From positions 434,001-498,000 of the forward strand of contig NZ_LFBV01000002.1 of the NCBI RefSeq assembly GCF_001905345.1: a stretch of DNA of 64,000 nucleotides. Reading direction: 5' to 3'. The position numbers and the translations under genes are program-made. The notes below the pieces were generated by a model. The model saw nothing but the letters and a program-made list of their open reading frames with translations. It did not search any database and was not told the origin of the DNA. Shown here piece after piece: positions 16,420 through 23,815 of this stretch (within the stretch, counting starts at the first letter, position 1; the number at the start of each line of letters is the position of its first letter). Source of the DNA: Streptomyces uncialis (GTDB taxonomy: Bacteria; Actinomycetota; Actinomycetes; Streptomycetales; Streptomycetaceae).

Positions 16420-16890
16420 CTACCGCCGAGAGTCCGGTTCACCGGCCGTCACCTTGAGCGCCACATCGACCCGGCAGCTGTGTTCGCCGAGCGACACATC
16501 CATCCCCTGCGCCAGGAACCGCACGATGCCGGTGCCGCGCCCGTGCTCGTCGGGGTCGAACCCCTCGGGCGGCCGGTGCGGTACGCACGCGCCGGTGTCG
16601 GACACGGCGATCAGCAGCACACCGTCCTCCAGCGCCATGACCAGCGTGGTGTCGGCGTGGCCGTGCTGGACCGCGTTGACGGTGAGTTCGTCCACGATGA
16701 GCACCGCGGACTCCCGGTCCTCGTCGGCGACCTTCCAGGAGCGGAGCAGATCCGTGGTGAAGCGGCGGGCGGCCCCCACCCATTCCCCCTGCGAGGGAAG
16801 CGCCAGAAGGGCGCGCGGGCTCGTGAGCCGGGGACAGCGGACGGTGGAGGCGGAACGGGCCGGGGTGTTCACATCGCCGGAGGAGAACAT
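16420..16890 (-). CDS. ATP-binding protein, anti-sigma-factor-type serine kinase family (HATPase_c)
   Basis: 156 aa. The HATPase fold of SpoIIAB/RsbW-like proteins is visible: N box VDELTVNAVQHG, G1 box VSDTGACVP and G2 box GRGTGIVRFLA. The preceding LPSQGEWVGAARRFTTDLLR is the usual start of such Streptomyces proteins. They bind ATP and often act on anti-anti-sigma factors or pair with XRE/DUF397 regulators; no such partner lies next to it. The ATG at 16890 has GAGAGG six bases upstream. It sits between the dioxygenase and hydrolase genes of the catabolic locus, with which it has no obvious functional link, so it may be an insertion. Confidence 0.82.
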   Translation of the reverse strand: MFSSGDVNTPARSASTVRCPRLTSPRALLALPSQGEWVGAARRFTTDLLRSWKVADEDRESAVLIVDELTVNAVQHGHADTTLVMALEDGVLLIAVSDTGACVPHRPPEGFDPDEHGRGTGIVRFLAQGMDVSLGEHSCRVDVALKVTAGEPDSRR

Positions 16891-17310
16891 CGTCGTCCTC
16901 TCGCAGAGGGTTGACCGACGAGAGAGGGCAGCCGCCGTACGGCACTGAAGGCTGCCGCGATCCGGGGATGGGAGGGCTGTTCCGCCGTCCCGGTGGAACG
17001 GGCGTCGCACGCCGGCACAGGCCGACGGCGCTGCGGGGACACCCCGTGATGTCGCTGCCCATGTGCCGCTCCGGGCAGTTCCCAAGCGAATCCTTTTGTT
17101 TGCGCACGAATGTAACACGGGGGACTTTCGCGGTATTCCCGCCCGAGTTGCGAGGGTGCTCCGGATGTGCTGGGCACCCCCGGACGCGCTGACCCGGCGA
17201 CCTGGTGGCGGGTCGCGCGAGGGCCCGGCCCGGTCCTCGCCATGCCGTGCGCCGCCCACCGCGCCATGCCCTACCAGCGGTGCGGGTGGTGCGCGGGTGG
17301 CGTCAGACCG
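16891..17310. other. intergenic region upstream of the ATP-binding protein
   Basis: 420 bases. An AT-richer patch around 17088-17120 (CCTTTTGTTTGCG, then GAATGTAACACGG) is the likeliest promoter area, but I cannot assign boxes. No gene or RNA is evident. The left end holds the ribosome binding site of the ATPase gene. Confidence 0.45.
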
Positions 17311-17487
17311 TCATGGTGAGCGGTGCGGTGGCTGTGCCCGCTCCCGGATGTCATCGGTGGTGACACCCGGCGCGAGTTCCCGCAGCGTCAGTCCGTCGGG
17401 GCGGACATCGAGGACCGCCAGATCCGTGATGATCCGGTGGACCACGCCCCGGCCGGTGAGCGCCGGGCCGCCCGTCCGGCCGGTCAT
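17311..17487 (-). pseudogene. C-terminal remnant of 3-oxoacid CoA-transferase subunit B, coupled to the FAH-family gene
   Basis: 58 codons from an ATG that overlaps the FAH-family stop by four bases (ATGA). The translation contains LTGRGVVHRIITDLAVLDV and LTLRELAPGV, then TDDIRERA. This is the characteristic end of ScoB/PcaJ/AtoA-type CoA-transferase beta subunits, which are normally about 210-220 residues. The catalytic Glu region is absent. It is therefore a deleted gene whose tail still keeps a coupled start. It parallels the monooxygenase remnant at 14854-15306. Confidence 0.7.
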
Positions 17488-18356
17488 GAGCGGGTGCGAA
17501 GGGGCGGTGCGGCGGCTCGGTCCCGGACCATCCGGTGGCGCATCTCGCCGATGCCCTCGACGTAGCTGACCAGTTCCTCGCCCTCGGCCAGGAAGCGCTG
17601 CGGCCGTCGGCCGAGTCCCACCCCGGCGGGGGTGCCCGTGAAGATCACGTCCCCGGGGAGCAGCGGCAGTACGGCGGAGAGCCGGGCGATCAGTTCGGGT
17701 ACGGAGAAGACCAGGCTGGATGTGCGGCCGTTCTGGAGTTCCTCGCCGTCGACGGCGCAGCCGAGTCCGAGGTCGTCCGGGTCCTCGAACTCGTCGGGGG
17801 TGACCAGGTACGGGCCGAGCGGGGCGAAGCCCGGGTGGGACTTGCCGAGGCTGAACTGGGGGACGGGGCCGGACAGCTGCTTGTCCCGTTCGGAGATGTC
17901 CTGTCCGACGGTGAGGCCCGCGACATGGGCCCAGGCGTGTTCCCGGCCCACCTGCCAGGCGCGGCGGCCGATGACCGCGACGAGTTCGACCTCCCAGTCC
18001 ACGCTCCCGTCCGGGAGGGTGACGTCGCCGTAGGGTCCGGTGATCGAGGAGACGAACTTCGTGAACACGGGCGGGTGTTCCGGGACCGCGAATCCCGACT
18101 CGGTCGCGTGGTCGCGGTAGTTCAGCCCGATGGCGAGCACCTGGCGCGGCCTCGGCACCGGGGGGCCCAGGGTGGCCGGGGTCGGCACCACATCGCCGCC
18201 GGGCGGCGCGGTGGCCGCCCAGTGCCGGAAGTCCTCCCAGCGCTCGTACAGCTCCTGGGGGTCGGCCGGGAACAGCCCGCCGCTGGCCCGCTCGACATCC
18301 GTCCACCCCTCGGCGGTGAGCAGCGCGGCCCGTCCGGCCGCATTCGCAATACGCAT
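17484..18356 (-). CDS. fumarylacetoacetate hydrolase family protein
   Basis: 290 aa. The FAH fold begins at about residue 72 with VLAIGLNYRDHATESG. The metal-binding Glu residues lie in DWEVELVAVIG, and LTVGQDISERDKQ and FTGTPAGVGLG are family hallmarks. Members hydrolyse or hydrate acylpyruvates and ring-cleavage products in aromatic degradation, which fits the adjacent extradiol dioxygenase. The N-terminal ~70 residues (MRIANAAGRAALL) are the usual extra domain. CAGGAG seven bases before the ATG supports the start. It is divergent from the GntR gene and shares its control region. Confidence 0.87.
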   Translation of the reverse strand: MRIANAAGRAALLTAEGWTDVERASGGLFPADPQELYERWEDFRHWAATAPPGGDVVPTPATLGPPVPRPRQVLAIGLNYRDHATESGFAVPEHPPVFTKFVSSITGPYGDVTLPDGSVDWEVELVAVIGRRAWQVGREHAWAHVAGLTVGQDISERDKQLSGPVPQFSLGKSHPGFAPLGPYLVTPDEFEDPDDLGLGCAVDGEELQNGRTSSLVFSVPELIARLSAVLPLLPGDVIFTGTPAGVGLGRRPQRFLAEGEELVSYVEGIGEMRHRMVRDRAAAPPLRTRS

Positions 18357-18409
18357 GGCACGCTCCTGGAGCGGTCGTCCCCGGTGCGGTCACCGGGGGA
18401 TACAGCACC

Positions 18410-18439
18410 GTTGTAGGCCGGATAGATTCGATGAGTCAA
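18410..18439 (-). promoter_or_regulatory. promoter of the FAH-family gene
   Basis: On the minus strand TTGACT (18439-18434) and TACAAC (18415-18410) are 18 bases apart and fit housekeeping -35 and -10 boxes. The -35 box is the edge of the shared operator-like motif, so a bound repressor would block it. Confidence 0.55.
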
Positions 18440-18460
18440 TACATTTTCGAAAGTTTCGGA
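18433..18460. promoter_or_regulatory. GntR operator candidate between divergent genes
   Basis: GAGTCAATA-N3-TTTCGAAAGTTTC recurs at 16230-16254 with three differences in 25 positions. It overlaps the -35 box of the leftward hydrolase gene and lies where the -35 of the rightward GntR gene should be. The TTTCGAAA core is palindromic. Repression of both genes by the GntR protein is the simplest reading. Confidence 0.6.
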
Positions 18461-18477
18461 CCTATTCGATCGATGTG

Positions 18478-18490
18478 TACAATGACGCCC
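18478..18490 (+). promoter_or_regulatory. -10 box giving a likely leaderless GntR transcript
   Basis: TACAAT at 18478-18483 is followed by seven bases and then the ATG at 18491. Transcription would start at or next to the A of the start codon. No Shine-Dalgarno sequence precedes that ATG, which agrees with leaderless translation. Confidence 0.5.
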
Positions 18491-19192
18491 ATGGCGACCA
18501 AGGGCGGGAAACAGACGCTGAGCGACGACGTACGGGGGCAGTTGCGCGCCGACATCCTGAGCGGTCGGCTGCTGCCCGGTCACCGGCTGAAGTTCCCCGT
18601 ACTCAGCGCCCGCTACGACGTGAGCGTCAGCGTGCTCCGGGAGGCCCTCGTCCGGCTGGCCGAGCAGGGTCTCGTACGGTCCGAGCCCCATCAGGGCTTC
18701 CTGGTGACCCCGCTCTCCCGGGAGGACCTCACCGAGCTGACCGAGGCACGTATCGAGCTGGAGACGCTCGTCCTGCGACGCTCCGTGACCGAGGGCGACC
18801 TCGCCTGGGAGTCCCAGCTGGTCGCGGCCCATCACACCCTGGAACGAACCCCTTACACCGCCCAAGGCGACCACGACCGTGTCGACGACTGCTGGTCCGC
18901 GGCCCACGCCGACTTCCACCGGGCCCTGCTGAACGGCTGCGCCAACCGCCGGCTGCTGCACATGGCACTCGGGCTGCGCGACGAGGCCGAGCTGTACCGC
19001 CGCTGGTCGCGGCCGCTCGGTGACGAGCCGAGCCGGGATCTGGCGGGCGAGCACCGCGCCCTGCTCGACGCCGCCCTGGCCCGCGATCCGGAAGCGTCCG
19101 CCGAGGCGCTGTGCGCCCATGTGCGGCACACCACCGAACTGCTGCTGTCCGCCGCCGACCGCCTCGACCAGCGGCAGCCGTCGGACTCCTGA
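18491..19192 (+). CDS. GntR family transcriptional regulator, FCD (FadR-type) subfamily
   Basis: 233 aa. The winged HTH is at about 10-70 (DDVRGQLRADILSGRLLPGH, LSARYDVSVSVLREAL, LAEQGLVRSEPHQGFLV). An all-helical FCD ligand domain follows, with ELTEARIELETLVLR, DFHRALLNGCANRR and GEHRALLDAALARD; His and Asp residues there probably hold a metal. FCD regulators typically sense small carboxylic acids from catabolism. It is probably the repressor of the divergent hydrolase and of the dioxygenase, both of which carry the same motif. The ATG at 18491 is preferred; in-frame ATGs at 18431, 18473 and 18482 lie within promoter or operator sequence. Confidence 0.88.
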   Translation: MATKGGKQTLSDDVRGQLRADILSGRLLPGHRLKFPVLSARYDVSVSVLREALVRLAEQGLVRSEPHQGFLVTPLSREDLTELTEARIELETLVLRRSVTEGDLAWESQLVAAHHTLERTPYTAQGDHDRVDDCWSAAHADFHRALLNGCANRRLLHMALGLRDEAELYRRWSRPLGDEPSRDLAGEHRALLDAALARDPEASAEALCAHVRHTTELLLSAADRLDQRQPSDS

Positions 19193-19271
19193 CCCCTCCC
19201 CCGCCGACCGGTCGCACCCCCGCACCCCCACCGAAGCGCACCGAAGCGCACCGACCGGGGAGAATGTGCGG

Positions 19272-20000
19272 ATGGACGACTATCCCCTGGTGCACCGGGA
19301 ACCCGCCTCGGAACGCTACGGACAGCTGCGGGTGCGGACCGCCGATCTGAGCCCGGCCCGGTGGCTCACCGAACAGACCTCGGGGCAGGGGGACTTCGGA
19401 ACGGTGGCGGGTGTCGCCGCCCCCGGGTTCGCCGCCTACGCGCGTGTGCTGCATCCGGCTTCCCTGGACGAACGGCCGGTGCGCTGGTCGACCGTGGCCG
19501 CCGCCCACGACCGGGAGGCGGCGCCGCTCAGCAGATGGCATGAGCTGATCGGCGTGGACGCCTTCTACCAGAACGACTCGGAGTACGGCCTGGCCGACGT
19601 CTGGGACGAGCACCCGGTGGAAGGCCCGACCCCGCCCGATGTGGCCCGGGCACTGATCCCCGTCCTCGCCCGGCACACCCGGACCCCCGAGCACTGCTGG
19701 TTCGGCCTGTGGCACGGCTACGGGCACCTGGACTTCGACCACTTCCCCACGTTCGCGACCCCGGGCCGGGACGAGATCCTGCTCTCCGGGTCGCTCACCG
19801 AGGCCCTCTCACCGGCCTCCCTCGACGAGTTCGTGGAGCTGCCCGACCTGTGGTGGCCGCAGGACCGTGCCTGGTGCCTGGGCGGGGACGTGGATCTGGT
19901 GAGCACGTACATCGGCGGCTCTCCCGAGCTGATCGCCGAGCTGCTGGCCGCCACGGAGTTGGAGGCCCATCCGGTGTCGCCCGGCGACCCGGTCGGCTGA
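19272..20000 (+). CDS. conserved hypothetical protein
   Basis: 242 aa, no signal peptide or membrane segment. Recognisable stretches are LVHREPASERYGQLRVR, VDAFYQNDSEYGLADVWDEH and HCWFGLWHGYG, then LPDLWWPQDRAWCLGGDVD and TYIGGSPELIAELL. It is rich in Trp, His and acidic residues and looks like a compact cytoplasmic protein. Proteins of this type are frequent in Streptomyces, but I do not know a function. GGGGAG eight bases before the ATG supports the start. It is followed by about 220 bases before the ABC-F leader peptide. Confidence 0.75.
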   Translation: MDDYPLVHREPASERYGQLRVRTADLSPARWLTEQTSGQGDFGTVAGVAAPGFAAYARVLHPASLDERPVRWSTVAAAHDREAAPLSRWHELIGVDAFYQNDSEYGLADVWDEHPVEGPTPPDVARALIPVLARHTRTPEHCWFGLWHGYGHLDFDHFPTFATPGRDEILLSGSLTEALSPASLDEFVELPDLWWPQDRAWCLGGDVDLVSTYIGGSPELIAELLAATELEAHPVSPGDPVG

Positions 20001-20172
20001 GCCGACGACCGCGTACGGGCGCCCCCATCGGCGCGCCCCCGGTACAGCGGCCGGGGGCGGCGAGGCGACCGGGACGGCGAACCGGCTCGGGCGGTGAGCC
20101 GACCGGGGGCCGTACGCCGACAGGCCGGCGGTGAGCCGCGAAAACCATTCCCGTGTCGGCCGTCCGCCCCGC

Positions 20173-20178
20173 TACGAT
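20173..20178 (+). promoter_or_regulatory. possible -10 box for the ABC-F leader transcript
   Basis: TACGAT lies about 43 bases before the leader peptide start. No convincing -35 is visible, so this is tentative. Confidence 0.3.
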
Positions 20179-20220
20179 GCTGACGACCGCGCACGAGCGA
20201 TCCGCGACCAGGGAGCAGAC

Positions 20221-20250
20221 ATGGCGGGTGACGACGACATCTCCGGGTGA
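20221..20250 (+). CDS. nine-residue leader peptide upstream of ABC-F gene
   Basis: A short frame, MAGDDDISG then TGA, has AGGGAG five bases before its ATG, a better ribosome binding site than that of the ABC-F gene itself. It ends 127 bases before the ABC-F start, with a hairpin between them. Antibiotic-resistance ABC-F genes are often controlled by ribosome stalling on such leaders, and upstream frames are described for several WblC-controlled Streptomyces genes. Control of the downstream gene is inference. Confidence 0.5.
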   Translation: MAGDDDISG

Positions 20251-20331
20251 TACCGGACATGCACGGCCACGGCTTTGAGCGCGGGAAGCGCCGCCGGGGC
20301 TGTTTCGTCGTTCCGTCAATCGACCGTCTCC

Positions 20332-20357
20332 GGCGGGCACCCTTCCGTGTGCCCGCC
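20332..20357 (+). terminator. candidate attenuator hairpin before the ABC-F gene
   Basis: GGCGGGCAC and GTGCCCGCC form a perfect 9-bp stem with an 8-base loop (CCTTCCGT). It lies between the leader peptide and the ABC-F start, 20 bases before the ATG. There is no T-tract. It could end transcription or mask the ribosome binding site. Confidence 0.5.
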
Positions 20358-20377
20358 CCACGCGCGAGGTCTCCCGT

Positions 20378-22042
20378 ATGTCCGACGCATTCATCGTCTG
20401 CTCGAATCTCTCCTTCTCCTGGCCCGACGACGACCCGGTCTTCCAGGACCTGTCCTTCACCGTCGGCGGCGGCCGGACGGGCCTGGTCGCACCGAACGGA
20501 GCGGGCAAGAGCACCCTGCTCAAGCTGATCGCCGGTGAGTACCGGCCGAGTCGTGGTTCCGTGACCGTCCAGGGCGAGCCGGGCTATCTGCCGCAGACCC
20601 TCGCCCTGGACGGCGGCCTCGACGTCGCGGAGGTCCTGGGGATCGCCCCGGTCGTCCGCGCGCTGGACGCCATCGAGTCCGGGGACACCGGCGAGGAGCA
20701 CTTCGCCACGATCGGCGACGACTGGGACATCGAGGAACGCACCCGGGCCCAGCTCGACCGGCTCGGCCTCGGTGACCTGTCGTTCGACCGGCCCCTGCAC
20801 ACCCTGAGCGGCGGCCGGATCGTTTCCCTCGGCCTGGCGGCACAGCTGCTCAAGCGGCCCGCGGTACTGCTCCTGGACGAGCCCACCAACAACCTCGACC
20901 TGGACGCGCGCCGCAAGCTCCAGGACGTGCTGGACGACTGGCCCGGCTGTCTGCTGGTGGTCAGTCACGACCGGACGCTGCTCGACCGGATGGACCGTAT
21001 CGCCGAACTCGACCGGGGCGCGCTCCGCTTCCACGGCGGCGGCTTCACCTCGTACGAGGAAGCGGTGCGCGCGGAACAGGAGGTCGCGGAGAAGAACGTC
21101 CGCCACGCGGAGCAGGAGGTCAAGCGGCAGAAGCGGGAGATGCAGCAGGCACGCGAGCGGGCCGAACGGCGGGCGGGCAACGCCGCGCGCAACCTCGGCG
21201 ACGCGGGCCTGCCGCGGATCTTCGCGGGGAACATGAAGCGCGGCGCGCAGGAGTCCGCCGGGAAGTCACGGCAGACGCACACCGCACGGGTCGACGAGGC
21301 CAGGACCCGGCTCGACCAGGCGGGCCGCGCCCTGCGCGACGAGCAGCGCATCGCGCTGGAACTGCCGGGGACCGCTGTCCCGGCCGGACGGACCGTCTTC
21401 CTCGGCGAGCGGATGCAGGTCCGGCACGGCGATCGCGCGGTCTTCGCCGGAGAAGGCGTCGACCTCACGATCCGGGGCCCCGAACGGATCGCCCTGACCG
21501 GCCCCAACGGCGCGGGGAAGTCCACGCTGCTGCGGGTGATCAGCGGTGATCTGACGCCGGAGGCCGGTCCGGCGAAGCCCGCCGTGGGCCGGGTCGCGTA
21601 TCTGTCCCAGCGACTGGACCTGCTCGATCCGGACCGTACGGTGGCGGAGAACCTGGCCGACTCCGCGCCCGCGATGCCGCAGGCGGAGCGGATGAACCTG
21701 CTGGCCCGCTTCCTGTTCCGGGGCTCCCGCGTCCAGCTGCCCGCCGGGGTCCTCTCCGGGGGCGAGCGGCTGCGGGCCACCCTGGCCTGCGTCCTGTACG
21801 CCGAACCGGCCCCGCAGCTCCTGCTGCTGGACGAGCCGACCAACAATCTCGACCTGGCGAGCGTCGGGCAGCTGGAGAGCGCCCTCACCGCCTTCCAGGG
21901 GGCCTTCGTGGTGGTCAGCCACGACGAACGGTTCCTCACGGAGATCGGGGTGGACCGACGGCTGCGGCTCAGCGACGGCCGACTGACGGAGGGCGAGCCC
22001 CCGGCGGTGACCGGTCCGCACGACAGCGGGACGGGCCGGTAG
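20378..22042 (+). CDS. ABC-F family ATPase (first of two)
   Basis: 554 aa with two ABC domains and no membrane segments. Walker A motifs are APNGAGKSTLL (near 38) and GPNGAGKSTLL (near 375). Signatures are TLSGGRIVSLGLA and LSGGERLRATLA, and both Walker B regions read LLLDEPTNNLD. The linker between the domains is charged and helical and includes AGNMKRGAQESAGKSRQTH. ABC-F proteins bind the ribosomal E site and either protect it from antibiotics or regulate translation. The leader peptide and hairpin upstream favour an inducible resistance role. Upstream of the ATG only a weak GAGG is seen. It lies 61 bases before a second ABC-F gene in the same direction. Confidence 0.9.
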   Translation: MSDAFIVCSNLSFSWPDDDPVFQDLSFTVGGGRTGLVAPNGAGKSTLLKLIAGEYRPSRGSVTVQGEPGYLPQTLALDGGLDVAEVLGIAPVVRALDAIESGDTGEEHFATIGDDWDIEERTRAQLDRLGLGDLSFDRPLHTLSGGRIVSLGLAAQLLKRPAVLLLDEPTNNLDLDARRKLQDVLDDWPGCLLVVSHDRTLLDRMDRIAELDRGALRFHGGGFTSYEEAVRAEQEVAEKNVRHAEQEVKRQKREMQQARERAERRAGNAARNLGDAGLPRIFAGNMKRGAQESAGKSRQTHTARVDEARTRLDQAGRALRDEQRIALELPGTAVPAGRTVFLGERMQVRHGDRAVFAGEGVDLTIRGPERIALTGPNGAGKSTLLRVISGDLTPEAGPAKPAVGRVAYLSQRLDLLDPDRTVAENLADSAPAMPQAERMNLLARFLFRGSRVQLPAGVLSGGERLRATLACVLYAEPAPQLLLLDEPTNNLDLASVGQLESALTAFQGAFVVVSHDERFLTEIGVDRRLRLSDGRLTEGEPPAVTGPHDSGTGR

Positions 22043-22103
22043 AGCCGGTAGGGCCCACGCCGTTCCCCCGTCCTCCTCTCCCCTCCCCCTCGGTGGTGTC
22101 CCC

Positions 22104-23711
22104 ATGTCTCCCTCCCCCCTGCTCGCCCACGACCTCGTCCGCACGCTCGGTACCCGGCGGGTGCTCGACGGTGTCTCCCTCACCGCGGCCCCGGGCAGCC
22201 GGATCGGGCTGATCGGTGAGAACGGCGCCGGTAAGTCCACCCTGCTGCGGCTCCTCGCCGGAGCGGACCAGCCGGACTCCGGCACCGTCCACCGCCCGCC
22301 GGACCTCGGGTATCTGCACCAGGAGATGCCCTACGCCGCCACATCGACCGTCTCCGACGTGCTCGACAACGCCCTGCGTGAAGCCCGTGCGGACCTCGCG
22401 GAACTCGACAGGCTCGCCCGGGCACTCGACGCCGCCGCACCGGACTCCCCCGGTCACACCGGCCTCCTGACGGAGTACGGCGAGCGGCTCGACCACGCCC
22501 GGGACCATGACGTCTGGGACGCCGACCGGCGGGCGGGGATCGTCCTCGCGGGCCTCGGTCTCGGCCGGACGGCGCACGAGCGGGTGCTCGGCTCCCTGTC
22601 CGGCGGTGAACGCACCCGGCTGGCGCTGGCCGCGCTGCTGGTGCGACGGCCCGCCGCGCTGCTGCTCGACGAACCCACCAACCATCTCGACGACGATGCC
22701 GCGGCCTTCCTGGAGGAGCGGTTGCGCGAACTGCCCGGGGTGGTCGTGGTGGCGAGCCACGACCGAACGTTCCTCGACGCGGTCTGCACCGATCTGATCG
22801 ACCTCGACCCGGCCGTGGACGGCCCGGTCCGCTACGGCGGCGGGTACACCGCCTACCAGGCGCACAAACGCGCGGAACGGGAGCTCTGGGAGCGCCGCCA
22901 CGCCCAGGAGCAGCAGGAACTCGGCGAACTCGGCCGGGCGGTCACCGTGACGGCCCACCGGGTCGCGGCCGGTGGCTGGCGGCGCGACAACGAGAAGATG
23001 GGGTTCGGCCGCACCGGGGGCCGGGTGGAGAAGCAGGTGTCGCGGCGGGTGCGCGACGCCGCCCGCAGGCTCGACCGGCTGGAGCGCGAGCAGGTCCCCG
23101 AGCCGCCGCGGCCCCTGCGGTTCCACGCCCCCGCGCTCGCGGCCCCGCCCGCCGACGGGATCCTGCTGGCCCTGCGGGACGTCCGGGTGGCCGGTCGGCT
23201 CGCACTCGACCGGCTCGATGTGACGACGGGCGACCGGCTGCTTGTCACGGGGCCCAACGGAGCGGGGAAGTCCACGCTGCTCCACGTGCTGGCCGGGCGT
23301 CCGGCCCACTCCGGTGAGGTGCTGCGGCGGCCCGGTCTGACGGTCGGGCTGCTGGCCCAGGACACAGTGTTCGACCGGCCGGACCGTACGGCGCGGGACA
23401 TCTACGCACGGGTCCTCGGTGCGGCGCGCGCCGATTCCGTGCCGCTGGAGTCGCTCGGTCTGCTCGGCGCCCGCGAGCTGGAGCAGCGGGTCGGGGAGCT
23501 GTCGGTGGGCCAGCGCCGTCGGCTCGCCCTGGCGCTGCTGGTGGCGGACCCTCCGGGGTTGCTGCTGCTCGACGAGCCCACCAACCATCTGTCGCCGCTG
23601 CTCTGCGACGAGCTGGAGGAGGCGCTGGGCAGCGGTCCCGGGACTGTGGTGGTCGCCAGTCATGACCGGTGGCTGCGGTCGCGGTGGCGGGGCCGCGAGC
23701 TGCGGTTGTGA
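22104..23711 (+). CDS. ABC-F family ATPase (second of two), antibiotic-resistance-like
   Basis: 535 aa, two ABC domains. Walker A motifs are GENGAGKSTLL and GPNGAGKSTLL. The first signature is SLSGGERTRLALAALLV. The second is ELSVGQRRRLALALLV, the degenerate SVGQ form found in macrolide/lincosamide self-resistance proteins of the TlrC/OleB/LmrC type. Walker B regions read LLLDEPTNHLDDD and LLLDEPTNHLS. The inter-domain linker includes WRRDNEKMGFGRTGGRVEKQ, also typical of that group. Role: ribosome protection in the cytoplasm, drug unknown. It shares little sequence with the first ABC-F outside the motifs, so this is a pair of distant paralogues rather than a recent duplication. Confidence 0.9.
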   Translation: MSPSPLLAHDLVRTLGTRRVLDGVSLTAAPGSRIGLIGENGAGKSTLLRLLAGADQPDSGTVHRPPDLGYLHQEMPYAATSTVSDVLDNALREARADLAELDRLARALDAAAPDSPGHTGLLTEYGERLDHARDHDVWDADRRAGIVLAGLGLGRTAHERVLGSLSGGERTRLALAALLVRRPAALLLDEPTNHLDDDAAAFLEERLRELPGVVVVASHDRTFLDAVCTDLIDLDPAVDGPVRYGGGYTAYQAHKRAERELWERRHAQEQQELGELGRAVTVTAHRVAAGGWRRDNEKMGFGRTGGRVEKQVSRRVRDAARRLDRLEREQVPEPPRPLRFHAPALAAPPADGILLALRDVRVAGRLALDRLDVTTGDRLLVTGPNGAGKSTLLHVLAGRPAHSGEVLRRPGLTVGLLAQDTVFDRPDRTARDIYARVLGAARADSVPLESLGLLGARELEQRVGELSVGQRRRLALALLVADPPGLLLLDEPTNHLSPLLCDELEEALGSGPGTVVVASHDRWLRSRWRGRELRL

Positions 23712-23751
23712 GTCCCCGGCCGGTCCGACCGGCCCTGCCGGTGCGTGGCGC

Positions 23752-23793
23752 GGCCCGGACGGTGGCCCTTCCTGTGGGGCCGCCGTCCGGGCC
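23752..23793. terminator. hairpin between convergent genes
   Basis: GGCCCGGACGG and CCGTCCGGGCC form a perfect 11-bp outer stem enclosing a further GGCCC/GGGGC pairing. It lies between the second ABC-F gene and the convergent exported-protein gene and can terminate both. Confidence 0.6.
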
Positions 23794-23815
23794 GGGTGCG
23801 TGCGGGGAGCCGTCC

